From positions 1 to 51,162 of the forward strand of contig JALSJU010000089.1 of the NCBI GenBank assembly GCA_026989145.1: DNA of 51,162 nucleotides. The letters are read 5' to 3'. The notes under the pieces are model-generated. The model ran no database searches. It was not told the DNA's origin and saw only the letters and a program-made list of their open reading frames with translations. Shown here piece after piece: positions 35,600 through 44,629 of the stretch; the stretch's first letter is position 1; each line of letters opens with the position of its first letter. This stretch comes from Thiotrichaceae bacterium (GTDB taxonomy: Bacteria > Pseudomonadota > Gammaproteobacteria > Thiotrichales > Thiotrichaceae). Position numbers and translations under genes: made by a program.

Positions 35600-36226
35600 A
35601 TGGCACGATCACTCACATTCACCTTAGGCAAAGCCAGCTTTGATTGTACGATTCATAAAGTAGATCGCACAAAGCTTTATGGCTCGCGCAAGATTGAAAC
35701 GCTCGATATGGATGGCAATAAATGCAATCTAGCAACCCTGCTGGATGACGGTAAAACCCTAGTACCTTTCGGTGGAACGGCATCAGGTTATATCAACCCT
35801 GATGGTGAATGGGTTTGTCGCAAAGATATTACGCCGGTTGATTTTGATGGCAACAAACTTAAAAAAGTTCCGTCTAGCTTTGATGCGGGTATGCCTTTAG
35901 AAGAGACCATTACGGCTGAAGAATTTCTCGATCATAGCATTCGCCTTACTTACGCGTTAGAAAGTACAGATGGCATGGATGAAGATTTTTTAAAAGAAAT
36001 TAAAAGCGGCATAATCTTTAAAACATCATTCAGCTATCGTGGAGGCGTAGACCCTGATCCCGCCTTTGTGATGCAAGGTGAAGATGAAACCATTTGGTTA
36101 ATGATTGGCGCAGAAAATCGTGTCTCTTATTCTAAACTAGAACAAGCCGCAGTCATTGAAGCGACTGCAGAGAAGGATGAAGGCGCTGAAACCAGCAGCG
36201 AAGATCTCGACTTCGGCATGTTATAG
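35600..36226 (+). CDS. Conserved-looking protein of unknown function
   Basis: I do not recognise this 208-residue acidic, soluble protein. It opens with short beta-rich phrases (FTLGKASFDCTIHKVDR, then YGSRKIETLDMDGNKC) and has a glycine-rich GGTASGYINPDGEW near residue 52. It ends in an Asp/Glu-rich tail (EDLDFGML). No signal peptide, membrane helix or catalytic motif stands out. It precedes the small membrane protein at 36272 by 45 bp on the same strand, and the two may form an operon. Confidence 0.7.
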   Translation: MARSLTFTLGKASFDCTIHKVDRTKLYGSRKIETLDMDGNKCNLATLLDDGKTLVPFGGTASGYINPDGEWVCRKDITPVDFDGNKLKKVPSSFDAGMPLEETITAEEFLDHSIRLTYALESTDGMDEDFLKEIKSGIIFKTSFSYRGGVDPDPAFVMQGEDETIWLMIGAENRVSYSKLEQAAVIEATAEKDEGAETSSEDLDFGML

Positions 36227-36271
36227 GGTGAGAGCGTAACACCCACGAAAGCATTAAATCAGAGAAATATT

Positions 36272-36526
36272 ATGAATAACTTCCTCATCTATTCCATTAT
36301 TGGTTCAATCGTTTTAACCATTATCATGAATGTGCTTCCGCTATTATTTCCTAATGCAGCCGCAAAAATGCAACGCAAAATTGAAGAGAATGCACGACGC
36401 TCAATTGAACAGCATGAAGATGACAAGCAACCCAGCGTTAAAGTTTTCTTTCCTTGGAAAGCAATGTTAGCCGGTTCAATTATATTGACAGTGCTGGTTA
36501 ATATTATTGCTTATTTTTCTGCATAA
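36272..36526 (+). CDS. Small membrane protein with two transmembrane helices
   Basis: The 84-residue product has two hydrophobic helices (residues 5-25 and 61-81). Between them is a polar, charged, probably helical loop (AAKMQRKIEENARRSIEQHED). No family was recognised. It follows the unknown gene at 35600 closely. A family C element remnant lies 29 bp after its stop. Confidence 0.65.
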   Translation: MNNFLIYSIIGSIVLTIIMNVLPLLFPNAAAKMQRKIEENARRSIEQHEDDKQPSVKVFFPWKAMLAGSIILTVLVNIIAYFSA

Positions 36527-36554
36527 CTAATAAGCCACAAATATTAAAAATTCA

Positions 36555-36615
36555 GTAACTACTCCGCTAGTATAAAAGTGAACAGAAACTGTTCAGGTGT
36601 GAGCTGAGTAGTTAC
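36555..36615. mobile_element. Family C inverted-repeat element, internally deleted copy 1
   Basis: This 61-bp sequence is bounded by GTAACTACTC and its complement GAGTAGTTAC. Both ends match the full-length family C element at 39873-40023, and its right arm continues with the complement of GAACAG as in the deleted junction. About 90 bp of interior are missing relative to the full copy. It lies between the small membrane protein and the convergent gene at 36643. Confidence 0.75.
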
Positions 36616-36642
36616 AAAAATTAATTAATCTAAACACGAATC

Positions 36643-37050
36643 CTATTTCATTTTGATGACACCAATGGCCAACAATACTGTAGCTGAAACGATTGAAATA
36701 GCGCCTACCAACACTAGGTAAAAAGGTAAGCCAAAGTATAACTCAGCAAAAATACCAATAGGCATTAACAAACCAGCAAGAGCTAACCGAGAAACCCATT
36801 TTGCATAAACGGCGGGGATTGCTAACGTTAATAATAAGTAACCATAAATAATGTTTAACACACTAAATAAATTTCCATGCACATGTGCTAAACGTGCTTC
36901 AAAATGTTGCCCTGTATGACTTGCCGCTATCCAAGCTTCTTTATTAGATGAAAAATCCCTTAAATAAATTAGAACAAATCCATATACCATAAAACCTGCC
37001 ATTACTGACAAGCCCACTGCGATATTCCACTTTCCTACAGAATTATTCAT
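36643..37050 (-). CDS. Four-helix membrane protein of unknown function
   Basis: This 135-residue protein has four predicted membrane helices (about 10-30, 57-78, 83-105 and 108-130). A histidine-rich segment at the entry to helix 2 (HTGQHFEARLAHVHGNLFS) slightly recalls the ARLxxHLxG motif of small hydroxylaminobenzene-mutase-like membrane proteins, which also have four helices. That similarity is weak and rests on memory. The protein is divergent from the DUF2141 gene. Confidence 0.65.
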   Translation of the reverse strand: MNNSVGKWNIAVGLSVMAGFMVYGFVLIYLRDFSSNKEAWIAASHTGQHFEARLAHVHGNLFSVLNIIYGYLLLTLAIPAVYAKWVSRLALAGLLMPIGIFAELYFGLPFYLVLVGAISIVSATVLLAIGVIKMK

Positions 37051-37234
37051 CGTTTTATCTCCTTAATATAATTGATTAGTAATTAATTTAAATCTACTAA
37101 GAAAAGCTGAAATGAACCTTAAAACCACTATTATTAATGCTCAATATTGAGTGATTTTTAAGATTTAATTCATCTTAGCCGTTTATGCTTCAAACAAGTT
37201 CTATTACTTTTCCTATTACTTTTGGGGTCTTACG

Positions 37235-37687
37235 ATGTCATTTATAACTAAAATAGTTTTTCTCTCTTTCTTTGTTTTCTTGAGTGCAGTTTCATGGGGT
37301 GATGCTCCTGAGAAAAGCTATTCACTCACTGTGAAGGTTAATCATTTACGAAATTCAAAAGGCATTGTTCAATTCTCCTTGTACAATAAAGATGGCGCTC
37401 TTCCCGATGAAAATCACCAAAAATTCTACAAGCAGCTACAAGGTAAAATTAAATCAGGGGCTTCTGCAGTAACCTTTTCTAACCTACCCGAAGGTCGTTA
37501 TGCCATTAACATTCTGCATGATGAAAACCAAAATAAGAAAATAGACAAAGGATTTCTCTTACCTATCGAAGGTATTGGTATTAGTAATTACAAATCAATT
37601 GGTTTACGCAATCGTCCAAAATTTTCAAAAGCTAGCTTTATTCTTAATGCTGATATTACAAAACAAGTAAACGTTATCTACTTTTAA
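37235..37687 (+). CDS. DUF2141 family exported protein
   Basis: The 150-residue product has a signal peptide (FLSAVSWGDA, cleavage near residue 23) and the DUF2141 pattern. It begins with a beta-rich VKVNHLRNSKGIVQFSLYN and has GRYAINILHDENQNKKIDKGFLLPIEGIGISN, quoted here as the parts YAINILHDENQN and LLPIEGIGISN. It ends with an aromatic VIYF. The family has a prealbumin-like beta-sandwich fold and no known enzyme activity. It is followed 24 bp later by a membrane protein gene on the same strand. Confidence 0.85.
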   Translation: MSFITKIVFLSFFVFLSAVSWGDAPEKSYSLTVKVNHLRNSKGIVQFSLYNKDGALPDENHQKFYKQLQGKIKSGASAVTFSNLPEGRYAINILHDENQNKKIDKGFLLPIEGIGISNYKSIGLRNRPKFSKASFILNADITKQVNVIYF

Positions 37688-37711
37688 ACAATTTAATAAG
37701 GAGTTAGTACT

Positions 37712-38125
37712 ATGACTAATTTAAATGCAAAAAAATGTATGGGTCTTAAGATTCTTGCAGTAATCGCTATTTTATTTGGTCTGCTCACATTAAAGTCTGG
37801 TGGGGCTGTTTTATTCATTGATGGAGTTGATCGTGTTGCAGCAGGCAATTATGTTCCCTTTGTCCTATGGTCTAACTTTATTCTTGGCTTTTTCTACATT
37901 ATTGCTGGCATTGGAATCTGGCTTCATAAACGCTGGGCCACATGGTTGACAATTATTATCACGCTAGTAACGCTATTTGTTTTTGCAGCATTTGGCTTTC
38001 ATATAGCTGGTGGCGGTCTATTTGAAGACAGAACACTTAAGGCGATGATTTTACGTTCTATTGTTTGGGTTACGCTCTCTGTTGCCACCTATTTCAGGCT
38101 TATTAAGCAGAACTATGGAAGTTAA
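37712..38125 (+). CDS. Four-helix membrane protein of unknown function
   Basis: This 137-residue hydrophobic protein has four predicted helices (about 11-33, 47-67, 72-95 and 109-127). It has no recognised motif. The start has a good AAGGAG ribosome site. It probably shares an operon with the upstream DUF2141 gene. No function is offered. Confidence 0.7.
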   Translation: MTNLNAKKCMGLKILAVIAILFGLLTLKSGGAVLFIDGVDRVAAGNYVPFVLWSNFILGFFYIIAGIGIWLHKRWATWLTIIITLVTLFVFAAFGFHIAGGGLFEDRTLKAMILRSIVWVTLSVATYFRLIKQNYGS

Positions 38126-38201
38126 TTTTTGACTTTATAGATAGACCCACAGTTTTGAGGCAAGATTACTTATCGTCTAGCAACAACGAACCTATAAAAC
38201 A

Positions 38202-39098
38202 TTAATCCTTCTTACGCGCCCGAGGATGCGCTTTATCATAAATTTTCGCTAAATGCTGAAAATCTAAGTGAGTATAAATCTGCGTAGTGCTGATATCGGC
38301 ATGGCCTAGCAGCTCCTGTACCGCGCGCAAATCACCGGATGATTCTAAAATATGACTGGCAAATGAGTGACGTAATTTATGTGGGTGAATGTGTTGTTCT
38401 AAGCCTTGCTTTTTGCGCCAGTGGTTTAGTCGTTGTTGAACTGAGCGAGTGCTAATACGTGTGCCACGCTGACTAACGAATAACGCGTTTTCATTGTCTT
38501 TAGATAAAATCGTGCGGTTTTTTTTCCATTTGAGTAACGCTTCTTGGGCTTTTCTACCGATAGGTAAAATGCGGGTTTTATTGCCCTTACCGATTGCTCT
38601 TAGGGTGCCTTCATCTAAATCAATATGTTCAACATCTAAATTTGTCAATTCAGATAAGCGTAAGCCGGATGAATAGAATAGCTCCATAATTGCGCGGTCG
38701 CGTATTGCTAAAATACTGTCACCTGGGATTTCAAGCAATTGAGTGAGCATTTCGGCATCTAAAGTATCAGGCAGGGTACGACTTGTTTTTGGCGCACGTA
38801 TATCGACTGCAGGATTATTTTTTAATTGTTGCTTACGAATCAAAAATTGGTAGAAGCTGCGCAACGATGACAACTTGCGTTGTAACGTTATGCCACCTAC
38901 CCCCTGCCGATGAAGGCTAGCGACCCATTGTCGAATATCGAGGCTATCGGCTTTAACAATTACTTTTGCCGTTTCATTTTTTTTGTTAAGCCATGTTTGA
39001 AACTGCCCAAGGTCACGTTGATAGCCTGTTAAGGTATGAACAGAGTAACGCTTTTCATGCTGGAGATAATCTGCAAATTGTTGTAACGCTGTCGACAT
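38202..39098 (-). CDS. xerC: Tyrosine recombinase XerC
   Basis: XerC with XerD resolves chromosome dimers at dif. The 298-residue product has the SAM-like N-terminal domain and a full catalytic set: Arg147 (GLRLSE), Lys171, His240 and Arg243 (HKLRHSF), His266 (LGHADIST) and Tyr275 (QIYTH). The gene directly follows the DUF484 gene (14 bases apart) in the conserved order dapF-DUF484-xerC, which supports XerC over XerD. Confidence 0.95.
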   Translation of the reverse strand: MSTALQQFADYLQHEKRYSVHTLTGYQRDLGQFQTWLNKKNETAKVIVKADSLDIRQWVASLHRQGVGGITLQRKLSSLRSFYQFLIRKQQLKNNPAVDIRAPKTSRTLPDTLDAEMLTQLLEIPGDSILAIRDRAIMELFYSSGLRLSELTNLDVEHIDLDEGTLRAIGKGNKTRILPIGRKAQEALLKWKKNRTILSKDNENALFVSQRGTRISTRSVQQRLNHWRKKQGLEQHIHPHKLRHSFASHILESSGDLRAVQELLGHADISTTQIYTHLDFQHLAKIYDKAHPRARKKD

Positions 39099-39112
39099 CG
39101 TATTATTAAAAT

Positions 39113-39817
39113 CTACAAATGCCGCGACAAACTAGTAGAAATCAACTCACCCAAATGACTAAGAAACACCACACCCATGCCTGGATGAAAGCGTGACTCA
39201 TCTTTTGAGCCTAAGGCTAACAAGCCCATTTTTTCTGCACCCATAAGTGGTACGAGCGCGACTGATTCAATCAAGTCAGCATTTTTAGCAAACAAAAAAT
39301 CATCTTGTTCTGCTTGTAAACGACCGCACATGGGCCGCTTAGAATCAAATATTTTATCAAATTGTTGTAACAGAGGATTTTCATCAGCAACAAAGTGCAT
39401 CGTATCATCGCCACCAATAATCTTTAAGGTAACAAAATCAGCATTAAAGTCTTCACGTAAAATCTCTTGACAACAAGCAATAACATCATCAATGCCTTCG
39501 GCGCGCATTAGTTCCAGCGTGAAGCGTTGTAAGCGAGTAACAATTTGTTCATTACCACGTGCGGTACGAATTAAGCCATTGAGCTGCTCTTCTAAGTCTC
39601 TATTTTTTTCTTTTAACACCGAAACTTGTCGCTCAATTAATGACGCTGTTCCTGTACCGTGGGGAACTTGCATATTCAAAAGTAAGTCCGCGTGCCGTTG
39701 AAAAAAATCTGGATGGCTACTTAAATATTCTGCAAGAATATTCTCGTCCATGCTGGCATCAGCCAATATTGTACTATCTGGGTTCAACTCGGTATTTGTA
39801 TTGCTTGATGTGCTCAT
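39113..39817 (-). CDS. DUF484 family protein
   Basis: The 234-residue product is GAF-like. It starts with a disordered acidic segment and then ILAEYLSSHPDFFQRHADLLLNM, quoted as YLSSHPDFFQRH and ADLLLNMQVPH. After a coiled-coil stretch (VSVLKEKNRDLEEQL) comes an alpha/beta GAF-like C-terminal domain with ALGSKDESRFHPGMGVVFLSHLGEL (ALGSKDESRF and HPGMG are the family marks). DUF484 is regularly placed between dapF and xerC in Gammaproteobacteria; its role is unknown. A family C element separates it from dapF. Confidence 0.9.
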   Translation of the reverse strand: MSTSSNTNTELNPDSTILADASMDENILAEYLSSHPDFFQRHADLLLNMQVPHGTGTASLIERQVSVLKEKNRDLEEQLNGLIRTARGNEQIVTRLQRFTLELMRAEGIDDVIACCQEILREDFNADFVTLKIIGGDDTMHFVADENPLLQQFDKIFDSKRPMCGRLQAEQDDFLFAKNADLIESVALVPLMGAEKMGLLALGSKDESRFHPGMGVVFLSHLGELISTSLSRHL

Positions 39818-39872
39818 GCGTCCCCTTTCTTTTCAACTTTAATTTTTAAGATTTCATTAATAAATAAGATTT

Positions 39873-40023
39873 GTAACTACTCAGCGAGTACTAAAAGTGG
39901 CAGTGACTGCTCAGATTGTGCCTGAAATTCGTTAGTTCAAGGCGAAAAATGTGAGTTTACACATGTAAATGATCATTTTTTAACGCAGAAATAGCAGATT
40001 TCAGGTGCAAGCTGAGTAGTTAC
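39873..40023. mobile_element. Family C inverted-repeat element, full copy 2
   Basis: This 151-bp non-coding element has terminal inverted repeats GTAACTACTCAGC and GCTGAGTAGTTAC. Inner inverted segments (GTGCCTGAAAT and ATTTCAGGTGC) add a second palindromic layer. Most of its length recurs in inverted orientation at 44630-44765, and a deleted form lies at 36555-36615. It is inserted between dapF and DUF484 in an otherwise compact operon. No clear target-site duplication was seen. Confidence 0.85.
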
Positions 40024-40033
40024 TAAAATTTTA

Positions 40034-40888
40034 TTATAAAGTAATAATGCCTTTGAATACAGTCGCTGTTGGTCCTGTCATCATCACAGGATGATCAAAG
40101 CCTTGTGCAGAGCCAGACCAACTAATGCTGAGTTCACCGCCTAACAAATTCACCCTCACATTTTCATCTAACACACCCAATAAACGCCCTGCGACAACCG
40201 CTGCACATGCACCTGTACCACAGGCTTGAGTTTCACCGACGCCTCTTTCATAGACTCGCAGGCTGATATTGTCTTTATCATGAATTTGCATAAAGCCAAC
40301 ATTCACTGATTGTGGGAAGCTTCTATGTGCTTGCAATGCCTCGCCGATGGCCTCTACTGGAGCAGTATTAATATCATCAACAACTATGACAGCATGAGGG
40401 TTGCCCATCGAAACAGCACAAAACTCGACCACGTTTTCAGCCGAGTTAATATCAATTTTTAATTGATAAGTTAGGGACTTTTTATCACATTTAAAAGGGA
40501 TGTTTTCAGGGTGAAGAGTCGGCTTATCCATATCAACAGTAACACTTTCATCACTAGCTACTTTAAGCGTGATGATGCCCGTTTTAGTAATGACCGTGAT
40601 TTCTGTCTTATTGGTGAGTCCTTCATCTCGCACAAAACGTGCAAAACAACGTGCGCCATTACCGCATTGCTCAACTTCTCCGCCATCCGCATTGTAAATC
40701 CGGTAACGAAAATCAACCTCTGGCTTATCGCTATTTTCTATAAGTAAAAGCTGATCAAAACCAATACCCGTATGACGATTACTCAAAAAACGAATCTGTT
40801 CGCTAGCGAGAGAAATATTCTGAGATATGGCATTAATCACCATAAAATCATTACCTAAACCGTGCATTTTTGTAAATTCTATTTGCAT
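40034..40888 (-). CDS. dapF: Diaminopimelate epimerase
   Basis: DapF interconverts LL- and meso-diaminopimelate for lysine and peptidoglycan. The start at 40888 (MQIEFTKMHGLGNDF) gives 284 residues; 22 codons further upstream are open but lie outside the family alignment. Both active-site cysteines are present: Cys75 in QCGNGARC and Cys223 in QACGTGAC. It is the first gene of dapF-DUF484-xerC, with a family C element now standing between it and the next gene. lysC at 22508 belongs to the same pathway. Confidence 0.95.
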   Translation of the reverse strand: MQIEFTKMHGLGNDFMVINAISQNISLASEQIRFLSNRHTGIGFDQLLLIENSDKPEVDFRYRIYNADGGEVEQCGNGARCFARFVRDEGLTNKTEITVITKTGIITLKVASDESVTVDMDKPTLHPENIPFKCDKKSLTYQLKIDINSAENVVEFCAVSMGNPHAVIVVDDINTAPVEAIGEALQAHRSFPQSVNVGFMQIHDKDNISLRVYERGVGETQACGTGACAAVVAGRLLGVLDENVRVNLLGGELSISWSGSAQGFDHPVMMTGPTATVFKGIITL

Positions 40889-41046
40889 AATTTTTGACCA
40901 GTTTCGCTTGAAATCTACCTTTTTAACCCTAGTATATAAGGAGATGTTAATCATAACATTGAAAAGTTGATGCGTAAGACGGTTTTTAATGATAGAGTAC
41001 CAGCCGCATATCAGATTTTACTAATATACATAGGAGAAGAAGTCAA

Positions 41047-41280
41047 ATGAGCGATTTCAAAGAAGAGTTAGATGCACGCGGTTTAAACTGTCCACTACCT
41101 ATTTTACGTGCGAAGAAAGGCATTAACGGCCTAGAAGCAGGTGAAGTACTAAAAATTATTGCAACTGACCCAGGTTCAGTTAAAGACTTCGAAGCATTTT
41201 GTAAGCAGACTGGAAACGAGTTAGTTTCTACTGCCGAAGATGGCGGCGAGTACACTTTCTTTATTAAGAAAGGCGCTTAA
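41047..41280 (+). CDS. tusA: TusA-family sulfur carrier protein
   Basis: TusA proteins carry persulfide sulfur between proteins, for tRNA thiolation and, in sulfur oxidisers, for cytoplasmic sulfur transfer. The 77-residue product has the full CPxP signature, DARGLNCPLPILRAKK, with Cys15 as carrier. The rest of the small two-layer fold is normal (DPGSVKDFEAFCKQTGN). It has its own AGGAGA ribosome site and terminator. With soxXYZA in the same window this could belong to sulfur oxidation, but dsr or rhd partners are not nearby, so a housekeeping TusA is equally possible. Confidence 0.93.
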   Translation: MSDFKEELDARGLNCPLPILRAKKGINGLEAGEVLKIIATDPGSVKDFEAFCKQTGNELVSTAEDGGEYTFFIKKGA

Positions 41281-41304
41281 TTAGATAAACTAATTAAGTT
41301 CTGA

Positions 41305-41331
41305 TAAAAAAGCACCTACGGGTGCTTTTTT
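41305..41331 (+). terminator. Rho-independent terminator after tusA
   Basis: AGCACC and GGTGCT pair around TACG, flanked by A6 on the left and T5-6 on the right. The tetraloop stem is short but classical, and the flanks extend it. Confidence 0.9.
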
Positions 41332-41358
41332 ATTGCCTATCATTTATGCTTGCCTACA

Positions 41359-42519
41359 ATGCAAAACACCCCTTTAAAACTTAAAGCCTTCCTCAAAGAA
41401 AAACAATCCCAGCATCTTTATCGCGCGCCTTTAATCTCTGAGAGCGCCCAACAACCCGCCATGAAAATTAATGGCAAAGATATACTCACCTTTTGCAGTA
41501 ATGACTATCTAGGCTTAGCTAATCACCCTGATGTGATCACTGCATTTAAGCAGGCGGCCGATAAATACGGCGTTGGTAGCGGCGCAGCGCATTTAATTAA
41601 TGGGCACTCGATTGAGCATCAGTTGCTTGAAGAAGAACTTGCGGAATTCACTGGGCGCGAACGTGTACTATTATTTTCTACCGGCTATATGGCAAATATG
41701 GGGGTGGTTAATGCCATTATGGAGCGCGGTGATAGCATATTTGCAGATCGCTTAAACCACGCCTCTTTAATTGATGCCAGCTTGCTAAGTAAAGCAAAAT
41801 TACAGCGCTATGCGCATAATGATATAAATGCACTACAAAAGCGTTTTGCAAAAACAAGCAGTGACAACTCACTGATTCTCAGTGACGGCGTATTTAGCAT
41901 GGATGGCGACTGCGCACCTGTAACTGAGTTGGCGGAAATTGCGGAAAAGAATAAAGCTTGGTTAATGATAGATGACGCGCACGGCTTTGGTGTTTTAGGA
42001 AAAAATGGCGCAGGTTTGCTTGAGCAACAGAACTTATCACAACAACACGTGCCTATATTGATGGCAACGCTAGGCAAAGCCTTCGGCACAGCGGGCGCGT
42101 TTATTGCAGGTAGTGATGATTTGATTGAGTATTTAATCCAAACGGCTAGAACTTATATATACACTACCGCCATGCCACCGGCCATCGCAGCCGCTACACG
42201 AACTAGCTTAAAGCTGGTTCAACAAAAGGATTGGCGAAGGGAAAAGCTGGATTCACTCATTAAGCAATTCAAACAAGGCGCTAATCAATTAGGTTTAGAA
42301 CTTATGCCATCAGATACGCCAATTCAACCAATTTTAATCGGTGATTCAAAGAAGGCACTCAGGATAAGTAAGCAATTAAAACAACAAGGCATATTAGTAA
42401 CGGCAATTCGACCACCAACTGTTGAACAAGGCACCGCACGTTTACGGGTAACTTTATCGGCAAACCACAATAACAACCATATTAAGCTACTATTAGATGA
42501 ACTCTCAAAAGCGATTTAA
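41359..42519 (+). CDS. bioF: 8-amino-7-oxononanoate synthase
   Basis: BioF condenses pimeloyl-thioester with alanine in biotin synthesis, using PLP. The start at ATG 41359 gives 386 residues; a TTG nine bases upstream is open. Hallmarks are TFCSNDYLGLANHP (45-58), GSGAAHLINGHS, DDAHGFGVLG (205-214) and the PLP-lysine motif LGKAFGT with Lys240. No other bio gene is in the window, so the pathway is split in this genome. The MscS-like gene starts 12 bases after its stop. Confidence 0.93.
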   Translation: MQNTPLKLKAFLKEKQSQHLYRAPLISESAQQPAMKINGKDILTFCSNDYLGLANHPDVITAFKQAADKYGVGSGAAHLINGHSIEHQLLEEELAEFTGRERVLLFSTGYMANMGVVNAIMERGDSIFADRLNHASLIDASLLSKAKLQRYAHNDINALQKRFAKTSSDNSLILSDGVFSMDGDCAPVTELAEIAEKNKAWLMIDDAHGFGVLGKNGAGLLEQQNLSQQHVPILMATLGKAFGTAGAFIAGSDDLIEYLIQTARTYIYTTAMPPAIAAATRTSLKLVQQKDWRREKLDSLIKQFKQGANQLGLELMPSDTPIQPILIGDSKKALRISKQLKQQGILVTAIRPPTVEQGTARLRVTLSANHNNNHIKLLLDELSKAI

Positions 42520-42531
42520 GTATAAAATCCA

Positions 42532-44229
42532 ATGATTAAAACATATTTAAAAATACTACTGCTGATTACCTTAATTACCTCAAGTAGTCTAATCAGCACG
42601 ACTTTATGGGCTGAACAAGATAAGTTCACTGAAAACACCTTATCCACTCCTCCCCTTAAAAACACACGCAATGAAACACTCTCAACCCTGCTGAGTTTTG
42701 TTGAATTACAAGATCAATTGCGCCGCGATATTACCGACTTAAGAGCTAGCCTAAAAAGCTCCTCCACCAATACTGAAAAAGCGGATATAAAAGAGCTTCT
42801 TGAAAAAGCAGAAAAAAAGCTCAAAGGAACTACGGTTAATATTGAAAATATTGCAGCAGATACTGATCTTAGCTTATTACGAGTAAGCAAAGCACGACCA
42901 TTTAATTTACAAAAAGAACTTTTCTCTCTTATAGAGCCTGCATTAAAAGAAATGAAGCATGCCACCAGCGACGTGCGTCTAAAGTCAAATTTACGTGAGA
43001 AAATCACCTACTACAAACAACGAGAACCAATAGCAAGACAGGCATTAAAAAATATTGCCAAACTGAACCAAGCCAATAAAAACCCAAAAATAAGAAAAGC
43101 CTTGGTTAAAATGAATAAAAACTGGTCAAAACAATTGGTTTTTATCGAGAGCGAAATTCAAGCTAAAAAACTTCAGCTATTAAAACTTGAGTCACAAGAA
43201 AAAAGCTTTACCCAAAAGTCAGAAAGCTACTTTAAAGAGTTCTTTCAACGACGTGGCTGGACACTTATTCAAGCGTTACTTTCTATTATAGGCGTACTAA
43301 TCTTTTCGCGCCTTGTGCATAACTTATTTACGCGATTTATCAAAGGCTATCGCGCCGAAAAACGCGGTGTACAGCTCCGTGTGATTGATCTATTGCATCG
43401 ACTCTTTACCTTCTTACTGGTCATCATTGCACCGATGATAATTTTTTATTTAGAAGAAGACTGGGTCTTATTTAGTTTAGGCATCCTATTTTTAATAGCC
43501 TTCGCGTGGACATTACGCCTCGCAATTCCTCGTTACTGGGGTCAGTTAGAATTATTCTTAAACGTCGGCCCAGTCAGAGAAGGCGAACGGATTGAGCTAA
43601 ATGGCATTCCTTGGCAAGTTAAAAATATCAATATGTATTCTTTGCTAGAAAACCCCGTAACCGGCCTTATACAACGTATTGATATAGATGATCTGATCGA
43701 TTTACGCTCTCGCCCTATAGGCACTAATGAGCCGTGGTTTCCTTGTAAACGTGGCGATTGGGTGCATCTTAGCGATGGTATGCGCGGTAAAGTAACGGGT
43801 ATTTCTTTAGAATTTATTCAAATGATACAACGTGGTGGTGCATCAACCACCTATCAAATGGCTGATTTTTTGGCCTTGTCACCGAAGAACCTATCAAAAA
43901 GTTTTCGCATTAAAGAAACCTTTGGGATTGGCTATACACATCAAATGAAAAGCACCACCGATATTGTTGAAATTATGCAAAAATACATCACTGAACGAGC
44001 CGTTGAAGAAGGCTATAAAGAGGATGTACAAAATATTCGTGTGGAATTTGAATCTGCCGCAGACTCATCCCTAAACCTTGTCGTCGTTGCAGATTTTAAA
44101 GGCAGTGTCGCTGATATTTACATGCGCCTACGCCGAGCTATTCAACGCTGGTGTGTCGATGCTTGTACCGAGAACGGCTGGGATATTCCTTATCCGCAGT
44201 TAACAATTCATGCCGAAAATACTCAGTGA
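42532..44229 (+). CDS. Divergent MscS-like mechanosensitive channel family protein
   Basis: The 565-residue product has a signal-like N terminus (to about WAEQ, residue 28), a long periplasmic coiled-coil region with charged heptads (about 50-230), then membrane helices around 240-262, 283-308 and 315-332. The C-terminal half has a MscS-like beta-domain with NVGPVREGERIEL and GDWVHLSDGMRGKVTGI, and a final alpha/beta part. The family resemblance is to large MscS/MscK-type proteins with a degenerate pore segment. Whether it gates ions is not shown. It follows bioF closely. Confidence 0.75.
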   Translation: MIKTYLKILLLITLITSSSLISTTLWAEQDKFTENTLSTPPLKNTRNETLSTLLSFVELQDQLRRDITDLRASLKSSSTNTEKADIKELLEKAEKKLKGTTVNIENIAADTDLSLLRVSKARPFNLQKELFSLIEPALKEMKHATSDVRLKSNLREKITYYKQREPIARQALKNIAKLNQANKNPKIRKALVKMNKNWSKQLVFIESEIQAKKLQLLKLESQEKSFTQKSESYFKEFFQRRGWTLIQALLSIIGVLIFSRLVHNLFTRFIKGYRAEKRGVQLRVIDLLHRLFTFLLVIIAPMIIFYLEEDWVLFSLGILFLIAFAWTLRLAIPRYWGQLELFLNVGPVREGERIELNGIPWQVKNINMYSLLENPVTGLIQRIDIDDLIDLRSRPIGTNEPWFPCKRGDWVHLSDGMRGKVTGISLEFIQMIQRGGASTTYQMADFLALSPKNLSKSFRIKETFGIGYTHQMKSTTDIVEIMQKYITERAVEEGYKEDVQNIRVEFESAADSSLNLVVVADFKGSVADIYMRLRRAIQRWCVDACTENGWDIPYPQLTIHAENTQ

Positions 44230-44264
44230 TTTCACTAAAAATTAATTAATTAATTTGACAAACC

Positions 44265-44278
44265 TTGATCTATGTCAA
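44265..44278 (+). promoter_or_regulatory. FNR/Anr-like site upstream of the cytochrome gene
   Basis: TTGATCTATGTCAA matches the FNR consensus TTGAT-N4-ATCAA with one mismatch, 34 bp upstream of the cytochrome ATG. A -35-like TTGACA lies at 44255-44260, just before it. Oxygen-responsive control of a small cytochrome would fit. CRP-type proteins bind related sites and cannot be excluded. Confidence 0.5.
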
Positions 44279-44311
44279 ATGATGGTGATGACAATTAACT
44301 AGGAGAACTCT

Positions 44312-44626
44312 ATGTCATACTCATCCATACTTTGCCTCAGTACCTGTTTACTACTCAGTTTTACAAGCAGTGCATCTGCCGCCGATGATGCCGGCAAAAA
44401 AACCTATGAAGGAGCCTGTGCTGTTTGTCATGCAACTGGCGTTGCTGGTGCACCCAAATTTGCCGACAAAGAGGCATGGAAAACACGAATTAAAACAGGA
44501 AACGAGGCTCTTTATAACACAGCATTAAAGGGTAAAGGGGCAATGCCAGCCAAAGGCGGCCGAGCAGATTTATCTGATGATGATGTTAAAGCAGCGGTTG
44601 ACTATATGGTAAGCAACGCTAAATAA
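44312..44626 (+). CDS. Cytochrome c5-type class I c-type cytochrome
   Basis: The 104-residue periplasmic protein has a Sec signal (to SASA, about residue 23), a single haem site CAVCH at 36-40, and the distal Met in KGKGAMPAKGG (Met78). Length and the MPAKGG motif are typical of cytochrome c5 of Gammaproteobacteria, a soluble electron carrier. The ribosome site is AGGAG. An FNR-like box upstream suggests control by oxygen. It stands near the MscS-like gene but has its own promoter region. Confidence 0.92.
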   Translation: MSYSSILCLSTCLLLSFTSSASAADDAGKKTYEGACAVCHATGVAGAPKFADKEAWKTRIKTGNEALYNTALKGKGAMPAKGGRADLSDDDVKAAVDYMVSNAK

Positions 44627-44629
44627 TTA

